A DNA stretch of 64,000 bases from contig NC_063050.1 in the NCBI RefSeq assembly GCF_018812025.1, forward strand, positions 10,013,015 to 10,077,014, read 5' to 3'. Shown piece after piece: positions 32,225 to 44,562 of the stretch. Under the pieces are notes generated by a model. It was given only the letters and a program-made list of their open reading frames with translations. It was not told the origin of the DNA and ran no database searches. The first letter of the stretch is position 1. The number at the start of each line of letters is the position of its first letter. Source of the stretch: Megalobrama amblycephala. Taxonomy: Eukaryota > Chordata > Actinopteri > Cypriniformes > Xenocyprididae. The translations under genes and the position numbers were made by a program.

Positions 32225-33206
32225 TTAAGCAAGTGCTTTTTTTTTCGGTAATTGTTAACTTAAGAAATTGAAATGCTGTATCAAACTCAACCAATGTGAA
32301 AAATATAATTTGCGACACTGTCATTGTTAATTTGTTTAAAATATTGTTTTGTGTCATTTATACACTCACAGACATCAACATTCAGCATATGAAACACAAC
32401 AATGGTGACATGCTTCATGTAGCATACAAAACACATTCATGGCTCCCAGCATGCAATGCAACATGAATAAATTATGCAGCTGAAACCATTGTTGAGGTTT
32501 GTATGATGAGTGCTGGTGTCTAAGTGTATCGATTTTAACTTCCAAATAGTTTTGGATAATCCAACATAAATCAGTTCAGTGTTAAAAACAATTTGTATAA
32601 TTTTTGAGTTTATTTCATTTTCACATTACACTTCAATACCAAAAGTAAAGAAAACTACAATAAAACAGTTGATTAAACCACTTTAGTGCAGTCATTTGTC
32701 TGTTATTAAAACAGACATGCTGATCTTCTTTATCAATCAGTAATGTTTCTGAAAACATGCGGTTGTTCTTATTTCTCTTTCAGTGTTTGTTCATAGCAGA
32801 TGTTTGAATGATTGAAAGAATGTTTCAGGAACATCACACTAACCTTTAAAGATGCTAAAGAGGATATTTTCGTCGACTGAGAAACCAAAGACTGTTAGTG
32901 AGTTTTTGAAATGAGCACATGCGTAAGAACAACCCCCCTCCTTCACAGCTCATTTCGTGGGAATGCCTCCCAAAACTCGTGCACGAGTATTGGAACACGA
33001 GTGTTTACCACCGGCATTCGCTGTGTCGTGTTAGCGGATTCATTATGTTGGACTCACCGCATGTAACTCATAATCTGCAGTTTTTACTCCTGTCTCCTGA
33101 CAAAAACATTGCATGCAGCGCCTGTGAAGTGTGGAAAGTTACTGGAGCGCGCAGTCGCGCACGTCTCTCACAAGGAACGTCACGGCAGTGATTGACAAGC
33201 CAGAGG

Positions 33207-33243
33207 GCCAATCGTTTACGCGATCATCGCGTAAACGATTGGC
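33207..33243. repeat. Perfect 17-bp hairpin with 3-nt loop
   Basis: Left arm 33207-33223 (GCCAATCGTTTACGCGA), loop TCA, right arm 33227-33243 exactly complementary. It contains CGCG and GTTTACGCG. No T-run follows, so it is not an obvious terminator. Confidence 0.9.
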
Positions 33244-33445
33244 TGATGTTTTTTAGGCCATACCTCGTGCACAGATGATGTATATTAATATTATTACTTT
33301 CAGTGCACCTAATAAATAGTCTTTTATCAGTTAATAAAGACAGTTTCAAGTAATATTGCAAAAATGTATAAAACAAAACTGGACATTTTTAATGTTCCCA
33401 GAACCAACACTGAATATTTAGAGAACGTTCTTATAACAAAATTCT

Positions 33446-34484
33446 GTTGGGTAGGTAGTTGTGGCTAAGTAAATTGTTATTTCTGAGATAAACTAGTATA
33501 GTGATAGCTAAACATGCGTTGCCGAATTTATGGACACACAGAAGAAAGCCTCTACAGGCTCTGCCTCGATTTGTGTCTCAAGTCATTTGTTAGTCTGGCT
33601 GTTTAATGAGAAAGAGATAGAGATTAAGATTAAACGTAATTTTAAAAGAGATTATATGTAGTTGCAATAAATCTATCGCAGAGAAGGACTATTATTCTGC
33701 TGCGCTGAACAGCGGAAGAACTGATGACGGCACCGTTTAATGTTTGGTTGACCAATCAACGGAAAGGGGTGTTTCATTCCCGCCCACATGTTGAGATCAA
33801 ATAGAGGGTATGCATCGACGTCACTTTCCCGCCGGAACACACTCCCTCAGCTGGACTGAGTGGCAAAAGAACCTGCTGCATGACTGGATTTAATAGGGAA
33901 AACTGCGAAAACGCGAGTAAAACTAACGAATTACACTAAAGGTTGGGCTTGAAAGTGTTTCTTATGACATGTCAAATAAACTTAATGGGATATTGGCATA
34001 CAGACAGGAGTCGTGTTTCCTGACATTTATATGTGCCTGATTTTGACGCCGGGGAAATACATAAAGCAAATCTGCCTGTGAATATTTTATATAACTACAA
34101 TATCGGTAGGTTTAAATCCGAGTAATCACTTCTATCAATTAATCCATTTGCTTATTTTTTCTGTTGCTTTCTGCAGTTTTTAAATATATACCTCAGGTTT
34201 TGTGTCAAAGCTATTTGTACAGTCAATCACAAAGCTCTTTCCTGCCGCTCAGTCTTTGTGCCACTCAGTAGGCGTGACCGCAGTCATAACGGTCGACGAT
34301 GACGTCACGTGCATACCCTCTAGTCACCAAAGCCACTGGAAGGCAAGCCTGCAACCTTTAGCCAAAAAAGGAGATTTTTGGGGTGTTGTCACACAGGAAT
34401 AGGTGTTTTTCAACCTCTTTACCTGATTTGCTCAAATCAAGTGGGAGATTTTGGGAAAAACAATAAGAGATATGTCTTGTATAT
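33446..34484. other. Unassigned sequence, no gene seen
   Basis: Mixed-composition sequence with no recognisable coding domain. The frame 34202-34402 has no family features. Parts (33700-33860) look like a GC-richer repeat fragment. Confidence 0.35.
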
Positions 34485-34678
34485 CAGTGGTTCTCAACTC
34501 CAGTCCTTGGGACCCACTGCTCTGCACATTTTGTATGTCTCTCTTATCTGACACACTCAGTTCAGTTCATGGAGCTCTCTCCTTGAGAGCTGATGATCTG
34601 AATCAGGTGCGTTAAATAAGGGAGACATACAAAATGTTCAGAACAGTGGGTCCCGAGGACTGGAGTTGAGAACCACTG
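34485..34678. mobile_element. 194-bp hAT-type MITE with perfect TSD
   Basis: Ends CAGTGGTTCTCAACTCCAGT and its inverse, with inverted homology over about 60 bp. Flanked by identical 8-bp TTGTATAT (34477-34484 and 34679-34686). Confidence 0.9.
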
Positions 34679-34686
34679 TTGTATAT

Positions 34687-35182
34687 GAATGTAAGTGTAT
34701 TGTTTCAGTTGTTTAACGTTTCTTTTGCATGAATATGCTTGCTAGCCCGTTGTAAAAAGCTCACTTCTAGCGATAACTATAGCAAACATTCGCTATTCTA
34801 TTTGATGAATCTGTTGGTCACTTGATTTGTTTTTTTTACCATCAGGTTGAGGCTACAGTGTATGTGGTCAATAAAATGATTATAAAGTTTAAAGTCTTCA
34901 GAGTCATCATTTCAGGTTAACACATTTTCTTTATTTTAATTCTTACACGAGTAAATAGTCTCATTAATGCATATAAAGCTCATACCATACGATATACACT
35001 GATACACTGAGACAGTCGTGTTTCTGTGTGGTTGATAGCCTATATAAAAAACAATTACACTTTAAATTAAAGTTAATTATAAATTGCAAGCACTGTTTAG
35101 CCTACGTATTATCTGCTCGTCTGTTTATAGAGCAGTAGTTAATGTCACTTTAATAGCTTTTATGACGAAGGTTAACACTATG
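34687..35182. other. Intergenic, no gene seen
   Basis: AT-rich flank without a recognisable gene, RNA or repeat structure. Confidence 0.4.
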
Positions 35183-35462
35183 ACTTGGGTAAAGTTGGTT
35201 TTATATTCACACATTCGGGCATCCGTATTCAATAGCCTTGTTAATCACACTACATTGGACATTCAGTGGACATTCACAAGTAAATATGCCATTAAAACAA
35301 TACTTGCCTATTTTTCGACTGTGAAAAAAGTTGACAATTGTTGGTTGTCAATAACATGTCGCTGCTTAAAATTCGCAAACATCAATTTATTGCACATTTA
35401 TTGGAAAGTCTGAATTTATCAGAAGTTCGAATGTGCGAATATAAAACCAACTTTACCCATGT
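35183..35462. mobile_element. TAAAGTTGGTTTT-family MITE, copy 2
   Basis: Complete copy: ACTTGGGTAAAGTTGG at the left, CCAACTTTACCCATGT at the right. Homologous throughout to 13825-14114. Confidence 0.8.
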
Positions 35463-35683
35463 CATTGGACATTCAGTGGACATTCACAAGTAAATATGCC
35501 ATTAAAACAATACTTGCCTATTTTGATCGACTGTGAAAAATGTTGTAAGTTGACAATCGTTGGTTGTCAATATCATGTCGCTGCTTAAAATTCGCAAACA
35601 TTAATTTATTGCACATTTATTGGAAAGTCTGAATTTATCAGAAGTCTGAATGTGCGAATATAAAACCAACTTTACCGAAGTAA
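35463..35683. mobile_element. TAAAGTTGGTTTT-family MITE, 5'-truncated copy in tandem
   Basis: Starts at CATTGGACATTCAGTGG, inside the family consensus, and runs to the right end CCAACTTTACCGAAGT. It is joined head-to-tail to the complete copy before it. Confidence 0.8.
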
Positions 35684-35851
35684 CACTATACACGTGAAAT
35701 TTGGCATGCAAGAGACTATTGATCACGCGCCATTGCGGCTGTGTTCTTCTGCGTTATTCATATTGAAGAGCAAAATTATACAAGACTTGTAGCACATAAA
35801 GGCGAAATATCTAGCCTTAAGAAACGATTTGACTAATTATAATTCTTGTAG

Positions 35852-36212
35852 CCCTCCGGGTGAAAAAATACTGTAGTAATTTATAGTAAATACTGTAGTG
35901 TTTTTGAACCATACTAAAGTACTTGAATTAATTTGCTGTGGTAATTCTATAGGCTATTGCTTTGGTAATATAACAACTATATAGTAATATAAACAAATTA
36001 CGTTACCCAATACTCTACTAAGTTTTTTTTAAACTATATTATACTACAATACACGCAGTTTACTGTAGTAAAAACCAAACAGCCTTTGCTGTAGCATTTA
36101 TTAACAAAGTGTTGTAAATACTATAATATATACAGTATACTACAATTTACTATAGTATGGTTCAAAAACACTATTTACTGTCAACTACTATAGTATTTTT
36201 TTTACCTGGGCC
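35852..36212. mobile_element. AT-rich palindromic MITE
   Basis: The ends GGGTGAAAAAATACTGTAGTA and, inverted, CCAGGTAAAAAAAATACTATAGTA, together with the inner pair GTTTTTGAACCATAC and GTATGGTTCAAAAAC, form an inverted structure about 360 bp long. Many CTGTAGT/ACTATAG motifs. Non-coding. Confidence 0.65.
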
Positions 36213-36789
36213 ATGTCCAACCTCAAATGACGCCGATTGGATAAGTTCAGACAAATGACGAAATGTGTAGCCTATGTAAAATATAGACTACAGTAGCCAT
36301 ATTGTGACAAAATTACACCCGTGTCATTATAATTTGTAGTTTATGCTAAATAATAATAATAATAATAAAATAAATAAATAACTAAGCAATAAAAAACGGA
36401 GTAGGCTAATCATAAAATTTGCATAAATAAAATATTTTGCCCTCTCGAGCTATAAGCTACAGGCCCTGTAAAATAGTTCATACTCATCAAAATAAATGAA
36501 TGTATTATAGTAAAATGTTTCCATATATCTAGGCAGGCACTGGGGAAAAAACGCATGTTTCCATGGAAGTCAAGCATGCAGCAATATTTTATTTATTTAT
36601 TTCTCATTATCTTGACATAATTTTTTCTCGTGATCTAAACATTAAAAAGTAGTTATGATCATGAGAAAACAAGAAAAAAATAAAGTAATAATGAATGGCC
36701 TTTCAGGCTTCCGTACAAAAAAAAAACTTTTTTGGTTGGATCGTTAAAAACATCTCTTCCAGTTAGACAACACCCCAAAATTGAGTGAC
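36213..36789. other. Intergenic, no gene seen
   Basis: AT-rich with an AATAAT run near 36350 and short A-runs. No gene recognised. The LINE that follows inserted at its right edge. Confidence 0.4.
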
Positions 36790-36800
36790 GCCCCTCTTTT

Positions 36801-39800
36801 TTTTTTTTTTTTTTTATTTATTTATTATTTATTATGAAGAATAAGTACAATTACAAAGAACAAAGGACAATGAGGGTTACAAACAATACTCAAAAAGCAA
36901 ACTATGCTAGCTTAAAAGATTTACACCATGAAAGAGTCTTACATGCAATAGAATTATTAGAGTTTCTTAACGAGTTTACATACATATCAAAGTCTTTCCT
37001 GAAAATAAAAAAGTAGGGAGTTTTCTTTGAAAATGTACATTTATGAATGTAAAATTTAGCACAATAAAGCAATAAATTAATAATACGTTTACAATGAGAA
37101 GGGTCTAAATTCAAAGAATAACCAAAAAACACAATTTTTGGGGTTATACAAAAGTTTGGATTTAAATATTTTTTAACAAAATTTGAAAAATAAATCCAGA
37201 AGACTTTACAGTAAGTACAGTTCCAAAACAAGTGATTAATTATTTCTTCATACTGAAGGCAAAAAGAGCAATTGGGTGAAATACTATTATTAAATTTAGC
37301 AAGTTTATAATTTAAAAGGATTTCAGACTTCAAGAACTTTATTAGATAAGAAGAATTTTTGTCGAAGAAGCCAAAACTCTTCCCATTCTATATCACTAAA
37401 TATGTTATTCCAACAACTCACACAAGCAGGTAAAGAAATCTGAGATTTATTAATAATTGAACGAATGTCTTTGTTTGACATGGTATTGAGAAGACTTTGG
37501 TCAACAAATAGGTTAGTGTTGTCAAAAAGAGGAGAGTCTAAAGAACCTTTAGGGCCAGACTTTACTAATACAATCAGGAATTGCACCAAACACAATGGCA
37601 TATTCTCTTAGGGGGGAATGGAAAGGAGAATTCTTGCATAAATTGTTCATAAGTAAAAAGAACACCACGATCATCTAAAAGTTGACTGACTAAAAGTATA
37701 TTTTTATCAAACCAATTGTGAAAAAAAAGAGATTTATTTTTATATCTAATATTTTTATTATTCCAAATAAAGTAGCTATGTGGAGAAAAATGATAATTAT
37801 ATATAAGTGACCAACTTATTAAAGCCTGTTTATGAAAACTGGATAAAGATAAAGGTGTTTTAGAGATGTCAAAATTGCAGCGCAATAAAAAATGTAAACC
37901 TCCAGCAGAATTAAATATATGATTTGGAATAAAATTCCAACAGGATGTGGGGTTGTTTAAAAATGTTTTTATCCATTTAACTTTAAATGAATTATTAAGA
38001 GTAGAGAAATCTACTAACTCAAATCCCCCCATAGCCCGATCAGCTAACATAACACTTTTTTTAATTAAGTGTGTTTTAAAATTCCAAACAAAGTCGACTA
38101 TAATTTTGTCCAGCATTCTACAAATGTACACAGAAACATCCAATACCATTGCAGGATAGATAACCCGAGATAACCCATCTGCCTTAGAAAGTAACACTCT
38201 ACCTGTTATTGACAGATCACGCTGTAACCAAGAATTTAATTTGCGTCGGATAGAGAGAATAAGAGGTTCAAAATTAAGCTTTGATATCTTTTTCTGATCT
38301 TTACATATAATGATACCTAAATATTTAACTTCAGATTTGACTGGGATGTCACAAATTTTAACATCAGTAGAATCTTTTAAAGATAAAAGTTCACACTTAT
38401 GGATATTAAGACATAAACCAGAAGCAGAGGAAAAAAACACTAATTTTGTCTAAGGCTAAATGAACTTGATCTTTATTTTTTTTTTAAAAAGAGTTGTGTC
38501 ATCAGCTTGTTGGCTTATTAATACTGACCGGTTTGCCACAGAGATACCTTTCAAATTACTATTCTGAATGTGGATGGCTAAGAGTTGCATGGGAAGCAGA
38601 AAAAGATAAGACGAGATAGGGCAGCCTTGACGAATGCCTCTCTCTATATTAAACCTATAAGTGGTACCATGTTGTAATTTAATTGAAGCATTGGTATTAT
38701 TATACAAAGTTTGAATTGCATTAATGAAATTAGGGCCAAAACCAAAAATATTCAAGGACTTAAGAATAAAAGGAAATTCAATGGAATCAAAAGCTTTATA
38801 AAAATCAAGAAAAAGCAGAAAACTGTCATCCAAGATCAAATCTGCGTAATCTAAAATATCAAGAACAAGTCTAATATTGTTTGAAATAAGTCTGTCTGTC
38901 TGTCATAAAGCCTGATTGACATTAATCTATTATATCATCTATGACAAATTTAATCTTTTTAGCAAAAATCATGGCTAAAATTTTATAGTCATTATTCAGA
39001 AGACTTATAGGTCGCCAATTTTCCAATTGAGAGTGGTCTTTTTGAGGTTTAGGGATCAAATTTATAACACCCTGAGTCATAGATGGTGGGAGAATACCCT
39101 TTTAAAGACTTTCTAAATAAACATTGAAGAGAAACAGTGAAAGATGATTTGAAAATTTTTCATAAAATTCTGTGGTCAAACCATAATTTCCTGGAGATTT
39201 ATTAAGTTTTAACTTGTCATTGGCCCCAGAAATATCTTGAATTTGAATAGGAGTGTCATAAATTCTTTCCAATATCATTAATTTTAGGTATAAGGTCCGT
39301 ATCAAGGGAGTTAAAGAATAAGTCCAAATTCTGTTGAGAGTATCTAGAATGATAAAGGTCTTTATAAAACTCTTCACAATAATTAGAAATTTCTTTATAA
39401 TTGTTTAAAACCACACCATTTACCTTAAGACTACTTATAGAGTTTAGTTGACTTCACTGTTTCTCTAATCTAAAAAAAATAGCTGGAATTACATTCTCCC
39501 TCCTCTAACCACCTCCTTCTTGAGCGAACAAAAGCACCTCGAATATACAAGTTATCTAATGAATTCTGAAGTTCAACTAATTCTGATTTCTGGTCAACAG
39601 ATACATTTTCAAAAGGAGAGCAGGAGAGGTAGACAAGTCTTTTAACAATATCAAGTTCCTCTGCTTTATATTGCTTAGCTTTTTGAGCTCCAGCTTTGAC
39701 TAAAAATAATCTAATATTATATTTTAGCAGCTCCCAATTAGAACCAAAATTATCTTCAGTTTGGGCTTTGTTAATAAAAAAAAGTAATCCTAGATATGAC

Positions 39801-40333
39801 AGATCGACAAATTTCTCCATCCTCTAATAAAGCAGAGTTAAGTTTCCAGTATGAATTATACATTTTTGAGTAAGAAGAAGGGCTATCGAAAGATAGAATG
39901 ATAGATTTATGGTCAGACAAAGGAGAAGGCAATATTTCAACTCTATTGACAAAATTGGATAAAGAGTCTGATATTAACCAAAAATCAATTCTTGATCTAA
40001 GAGAACCAGAATTGTTAGACCAAGTAAACTGTAAAGCATGAGGATGTTTTTCTCTCCAAATGTCAGTTAAGCCAAATCGAGAGATCAAACCACAAAGGCC
40101 TGATGAGCTATCAGACAGTCTAGGTGGTGATCCAAATTATTATTTAAAGTTTGATTAAAGTCTCCACCCAAAAGAATAAACATATTAGGATATTTAGATT
40201 TAAAATACTCTAAATGTGTTTCTATTGAATTAAATAATTTGAGGTTATTTTTTGTGGAATTAAATCCATAAACCCAGGACAAAGAAAAGATAATTTAAAG
40301 TAACCAATAAAAAAAGAAAATGGCCTTCAGGAT
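36801..40333 (-). mobile_element. 5'-truncated Tx1/L1-like LINE
   Basis: Reverse-strand frames from 40282 down to 36902: endonuclease part (LLGGDFN; then RIDFWLIS and PLSDHKSI), RT (LDFYKAFDSIEF, GIRQGCPISSYLF, then QADD where YADD or FADD is usual), and a long C-terminal region (38440-37574, 37333-36902) with a CSFCLQYEEIINHLFWNC zinc-knuckle-like segment. Several frame breaks are present. The 3' end is a T-run on the plus strand (poly-A tail). Identical GCCCCTCTTTT lies at 36790-36800 and 40334-40344, a target duplication. ORF1 and the start of the endonuclease are missing. Confidence 0.88.
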
Positions 40334-40347
40334 GCCCCTCTTTTGTT

Positions 40348-41855
40348 CCATGGGTTTCAAAGACGTCACTTCCGCCCGCCGCCATATTTGTGTCCGAGAT
40401 GGCAACTAACATAGCAGCGCTTCATTGTATTTTTTACTATCATCTTTAGCTTCAGCGCGAGTGCTCAAACAGCAACACAAAACATTATCTACGATTGTGG
40501 CTGTCATATTAATAACATTTTAATTGTCTACACTATTGTATTAAAATATTTAATTCTAAATGCTGTGTTTCGGCGTGTTGTTACAGGAAGAATGCATACA
40601 CAACAGGAGCTATTCTGACTACGTTACTAGTTCAAGTTCATGCGCGCATGATTTTGTGCAAATATAAGTTGTAATTTTATATTTATCTTGTATAAATATA
40701 TATGAATTACCATATATAGGATGTGTTCCGTTGAGTTAATTAACCTAGCAAAGTGCTTCAGTTTACGGGTGTTCATTCAGCGCGTGTAACGTTATGTTAT
40801 CAAAATGAGATGATTTGAGGAAAACTCTTATAGTTTTAAATAGTTCGTGATCCTTATTATTAACTAAACCATGTGTTTATGAAAATAATACGAGAACAAT
40901 ATAAGTGCTAGTTATTAAAAATAATGCATTCATTTTTTGAAAACATGAAAGTTTTAATATTACAGTAGTAAACATTGCTGTTTTGAGCTGCGCACGCTGA
41001 AGCTGAAGAGAATCAAAACCCATAAACTGAAGGTTTACGCAATGGAACACATCCTATACAAGGTAATTCATAAAAATATTACAACTAGTATTTGCACAAA
41101 ATCATGCACAGATGAACTTGAAGTAACGTAGTCAATAACTCCGAAACACAGCAAATAAGCCCAAAGAATTCACAACGTTATATTACAAGTGTATACGATT
41201 AAAATATCATGTATAAGAAGACAGTCCCAATCATACTAATGTTTTGCCTTATTTTTTGAGCCCTCGCACTGAAGCTATAGATGATCATCAGCTCTGCGGG
41301 TTATTTACCTCAACGAAACACATCCTTTATGAGATTAATCAGATATTTATACTTAATAAATTTAAAAAATGACGCTAATGCACAAGTGAAGTTTGAACAA
41401 GTCGTGTAAGCAATGTTTAACTCCAGTAGACGCACTCTTCCCACAACAACACGTTGAAACAACAACATAGAGGATTCACAACGCTTTATTACAATAGTGT
41501 TCTCGTTATAATGTTGTGTAAATGACAGTCCCAGCAGTTATTAATGTTGTGCATTGCTGTTTGGCTGCCAGTGGTGTGGTCCCTTCTGATTGAAGCCAAC
41601 AATTCCGTCGATCTAACTTTGGGATCGAATAAAATTGTAGTTCGGGGTTTCTCTGACGACTGTTAAAACGGCTAATAACACAACATAGCCTATACCAGAT
41701 ATATTGTAAACTTGTTGTGAACCTTCTGAGAGCGTTTTGTTGGCCTTCTTCTGCACTTGTAGATGCTGTCACCATAGACTTAAACAGGGCGCGCGCTGTG
41801 ACCAGACACAAATATGGCGGCGATAACATACAGTGACGTCACATGAAACCCATGG
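40348..41855. mobile_element. Foldback/TIR element, 1.5 kb
   Basis: The ends CCATGGGTTTCAAAGACGTCAC and its inverse (GTGACGTCACATGAAACCCATGG) are continued by GCCGCCATATTTGTGTC in inverted form. A second inverted pair lies inside (40600-40740 against 41030-41140, around AGGATGTGTTCC). No long frame; the short frame 41506-41829 on the reverse strand has no family features. Confidence 0.7.
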
Positions 41856-42487
41856 ATACTTGCAAAAAAGCGTAACAGCTAATGCTAACGCCCCGCCCCC
41901 CGCGGCACGCAGGGAAGGAGACCGGAGGCTGTTTTTGAATGGAAGTCAATGGATGAAAGGCTTCACTATGCTGATTAAACAGCTTTTGTGGGCAAATAGC
42001 TAATCATTTAATTAATGGACAGGCTGTTTGCCAATCTTAAGGATGTTTTACACCAAACAATACTTTCGTTGAGAACTATAGCCTATGTAGATTTTAGCTT
42101 GATAAAAATGTATTTTTTTAAGACAAGGCAGACTAGGGAACATTGTGACTGATGTCACTGCCATTACAGGATAGGCTGAGAGGAGCCACACGTGATTAAG
42201 TTAGCTGTTACATTTTCTCCAATGGGAAGAGATACAGACCCTCTTGTCTCCCCATTATATACAATCTCTGTATTCACGTTGTTTATTCATTGTCTACCCC
42301 TGAACGAAAAACGAAAAGTCAAGGCGAATTCTTGTTTTTCGTTTTGTTTGAATTTTTTTTTTAAAATAAACACGAAAAAGGTGTCGTTTTTTCATTTTCC
42401 GATTTCAATATTAAATCAAAAAACGAAGGACCAAAAGCTGCACGGACCGTCAGCTCTGAACATGAGCAGCGACTCTCCTCCATCTTC
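41856..42487. other. Unassigned, no gene seen
   Basis: It begins with a short GC-rich stretch (CGCCCCGCCCCCCGCGG). The frame 42192-42512 has no recognisable domain. At its right edge the receptor-type promoter homology starts (AGGAGATCAGACTGACC). Confidence 0.4.
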
Positions 42488-42730
42488 AGGAGATCAGACT
42501 GACCAACACTAGATGGAGCCGCTTGACTCTCAGGTTTATTTGTGTCACACTTTCGTGGTTTGTGGTTTCCAGCAGGTTTAATCTGATGTGTTTCATGTGA
42601 CCAGATTCACTGAAGCAGTAAAAGAGTCATTCAAACAGAGAAGCGCTGGAAAAATGAAGAGATGGTGAGGTTTATGAATGAGAATTATATTTATTTATAT
42701 TATATTTAACTTGATGATGACATTTAGTAA

Positions 42731-44562
42731 TAACCCAGCTAACAGAATTTTGTCATAAGAACGTTCTCTAAATATTCACTGTTGGTTCTGGGAACGTTAA
42801 AAACGGCTAGTTTTCTTGCCGTTATAGGAGCGTTTTTATAAGGTATAATCTTCTTCAAACGTTCTTTCAACTTAATTTTGATCTAAAATTCAACATTGTA
42901 GGAACGTTGATTTGTAACATTCCAAGAACATGAAAATGTTCAGTTTCCTTAATGTTAGTAGAATGTTATTTAAAGGTTAGTATGATGTTCCTGAAACATT
43001 CTTTCAATCATTCAAACACCATGTGAACAAACACTGAAAGAAAGAGAAATAAGAACACAAACTTCAACTTTCTACTTGGGTAAAGTTGGTTTTATATTCG
43101 CACATTCGGACATCCGTATTCAATAGCCTTGTTAATCACACTACATTGGACATTCAGTGGACATTCACAAGTAAATATGCCATTAAAACAATACTTGCCT
43201 ATTTTGATCGACTGTGAAAAAATTTGTAAGTTGACAATCGTTGGTTGTCAATATCATGTCGCTGCTTAAAATTCGCAAACATTAATTTATTGCACATTTA
43301 TTGGAAAGTCTGAATTTATCAGAAGTCCGAATGTGCGAATATAAAACCAACTTTACCCAAGTCAACTTTCTTCAGCCACAGCCTTAGATGAACCGAAGAT
43401 AAAAGAAATTACATCTCTGAAGATCTGATTAAACAACTCAACAAACAGCATTAAAGCTTCACTTATTACTAACCCCACTGACTTTATTTCTGTTACACGT
43501 CTACAGAAGCTCTTATTGAGAATTAGCAGAAGTTTAGACATCAACATTCAGCATATGAAACACAACAATGGTGATATGCTTCATGCCAGCATACAAAACA
43601 CATTCATGGCTCCCAGCATGCATTGCAACATGAATAAATTATGCAGCTGAATTTTTATTTATTTTTTTTTGTCACCATTGTTGAGGTTTGTATGATGAGT
43701 GCTGATGTTTAAGTGTGTCGATTTTAACTTCTAAATAGTTTTGGATAATCCAACATAAATCAGTTCAATGTTAAAAACAATTTCTTGTAATTTTGAGTTT
43801 ATTTCCTTTTCCATAACACTTCAATATCAAAAGTAAAGAAAACTACAATAAAGCAGTTGCTTAGACCACTTTAGTGCAGTTGTTTGTCTGTTATTAAAAC
43901 ATACATGTTGATTTACTTGATCATTGCAGAAATGTTTTCTGAAAAAAAACATGCAATTGATGATAAAGAAGGAACTCTATAACAGTCGAGGGTCAAGAGC
44001 TCAACTAAAGCAACCACTGATCTCCATGATGGTGACCTCAAAAGAAACGTCTAAACTTCTGTTAATTCTCAATAAGAGCTTCTGTAGACTTGTGACAGAA
44101 ATAAAGTCAGTCTGGTTGGTAATAAATGAAGCTGGTAATGCTGTTTGTGGAGTTGTTGAATCAGATCTTCAGAGATTTAATGTCTTTTATCTTCAGTTCA
44201 TCTAAGGCTGTGGCTGAAGAAAGTTGTAGTTTGTGTTCTTATTTCTCTTTCTTTCAGTGTTTGTTCACAGCAGGTGTTTGAATGATTGAAAGAATGTTTC
44301 AGGAACATCATACTAACCTTTAAATAACATTCTACTAACATTAAGGAAACTGGACAATTTCATGTTCTTGTAATGTTACAAATCAACGTTCCTACAATGT
44401 TGAATTTTAGATCAAAATCAAGTTGAAAGAACGTTTGAGGAACATTACACCTTATAAAAACGTTCCTGTAATGTCAAGAAAACTGGACGTTTTTAATGTT
44501 CCCAGAACCAACACTGAATATGTAGAGAACGTTCTTATGACAAAATTCTGTTAGCTGGGTTA
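42731..44562. mobile_element. Long-TIR foldback element, complete
   Basis: TAACCCAGCTAACAGAATTT and its inverse bound 1.83 kb. Inverted arms 42731-43073 / 44225-44562 and 43363-43535 / 44045-44225 pair closely, leaving a loop of about 500 bp. A separate MITE (43074-43362) sits in the left arm only. Non-coding. It splits the receptor 5 promoter homology. Confidence 0.8.
43074..43362. mobile_element. TAAAGTTGGTTTT-family MITE, copy 4
   Basis: ACTTGGGTAAAGTTGG at the left and CCAACTTTACCCAAGT at the right. It interrupts the left arm of the foldback element, whose right arm reads through without it. Confidence 0.85.

Larger units (their letters stand above)
30430..33445. mobile_element. Foldback-family copy, multiply interrupted
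   Basis: 30440-30655 is the reverse complement of about 43865-44085, and 32370-32860 runs parallel to 43540-43960 and 44230-44320. The right end 33390-33440 matches the terminus of the complete element 42731-44562 (GTTCCCAGAACCAACACTGAATAT). It is interrupted by the TTAA element at 30659-32224 and by about 520 bp at 32860-33380. Confidence 0.55.

Noticed and set aside
33207..33243. Rho-independent terminator or microRNA hairpin
   Set aside because: No T-run, vertebrate DNA, and the stem is too short and too perfect for a microRNA precursor.
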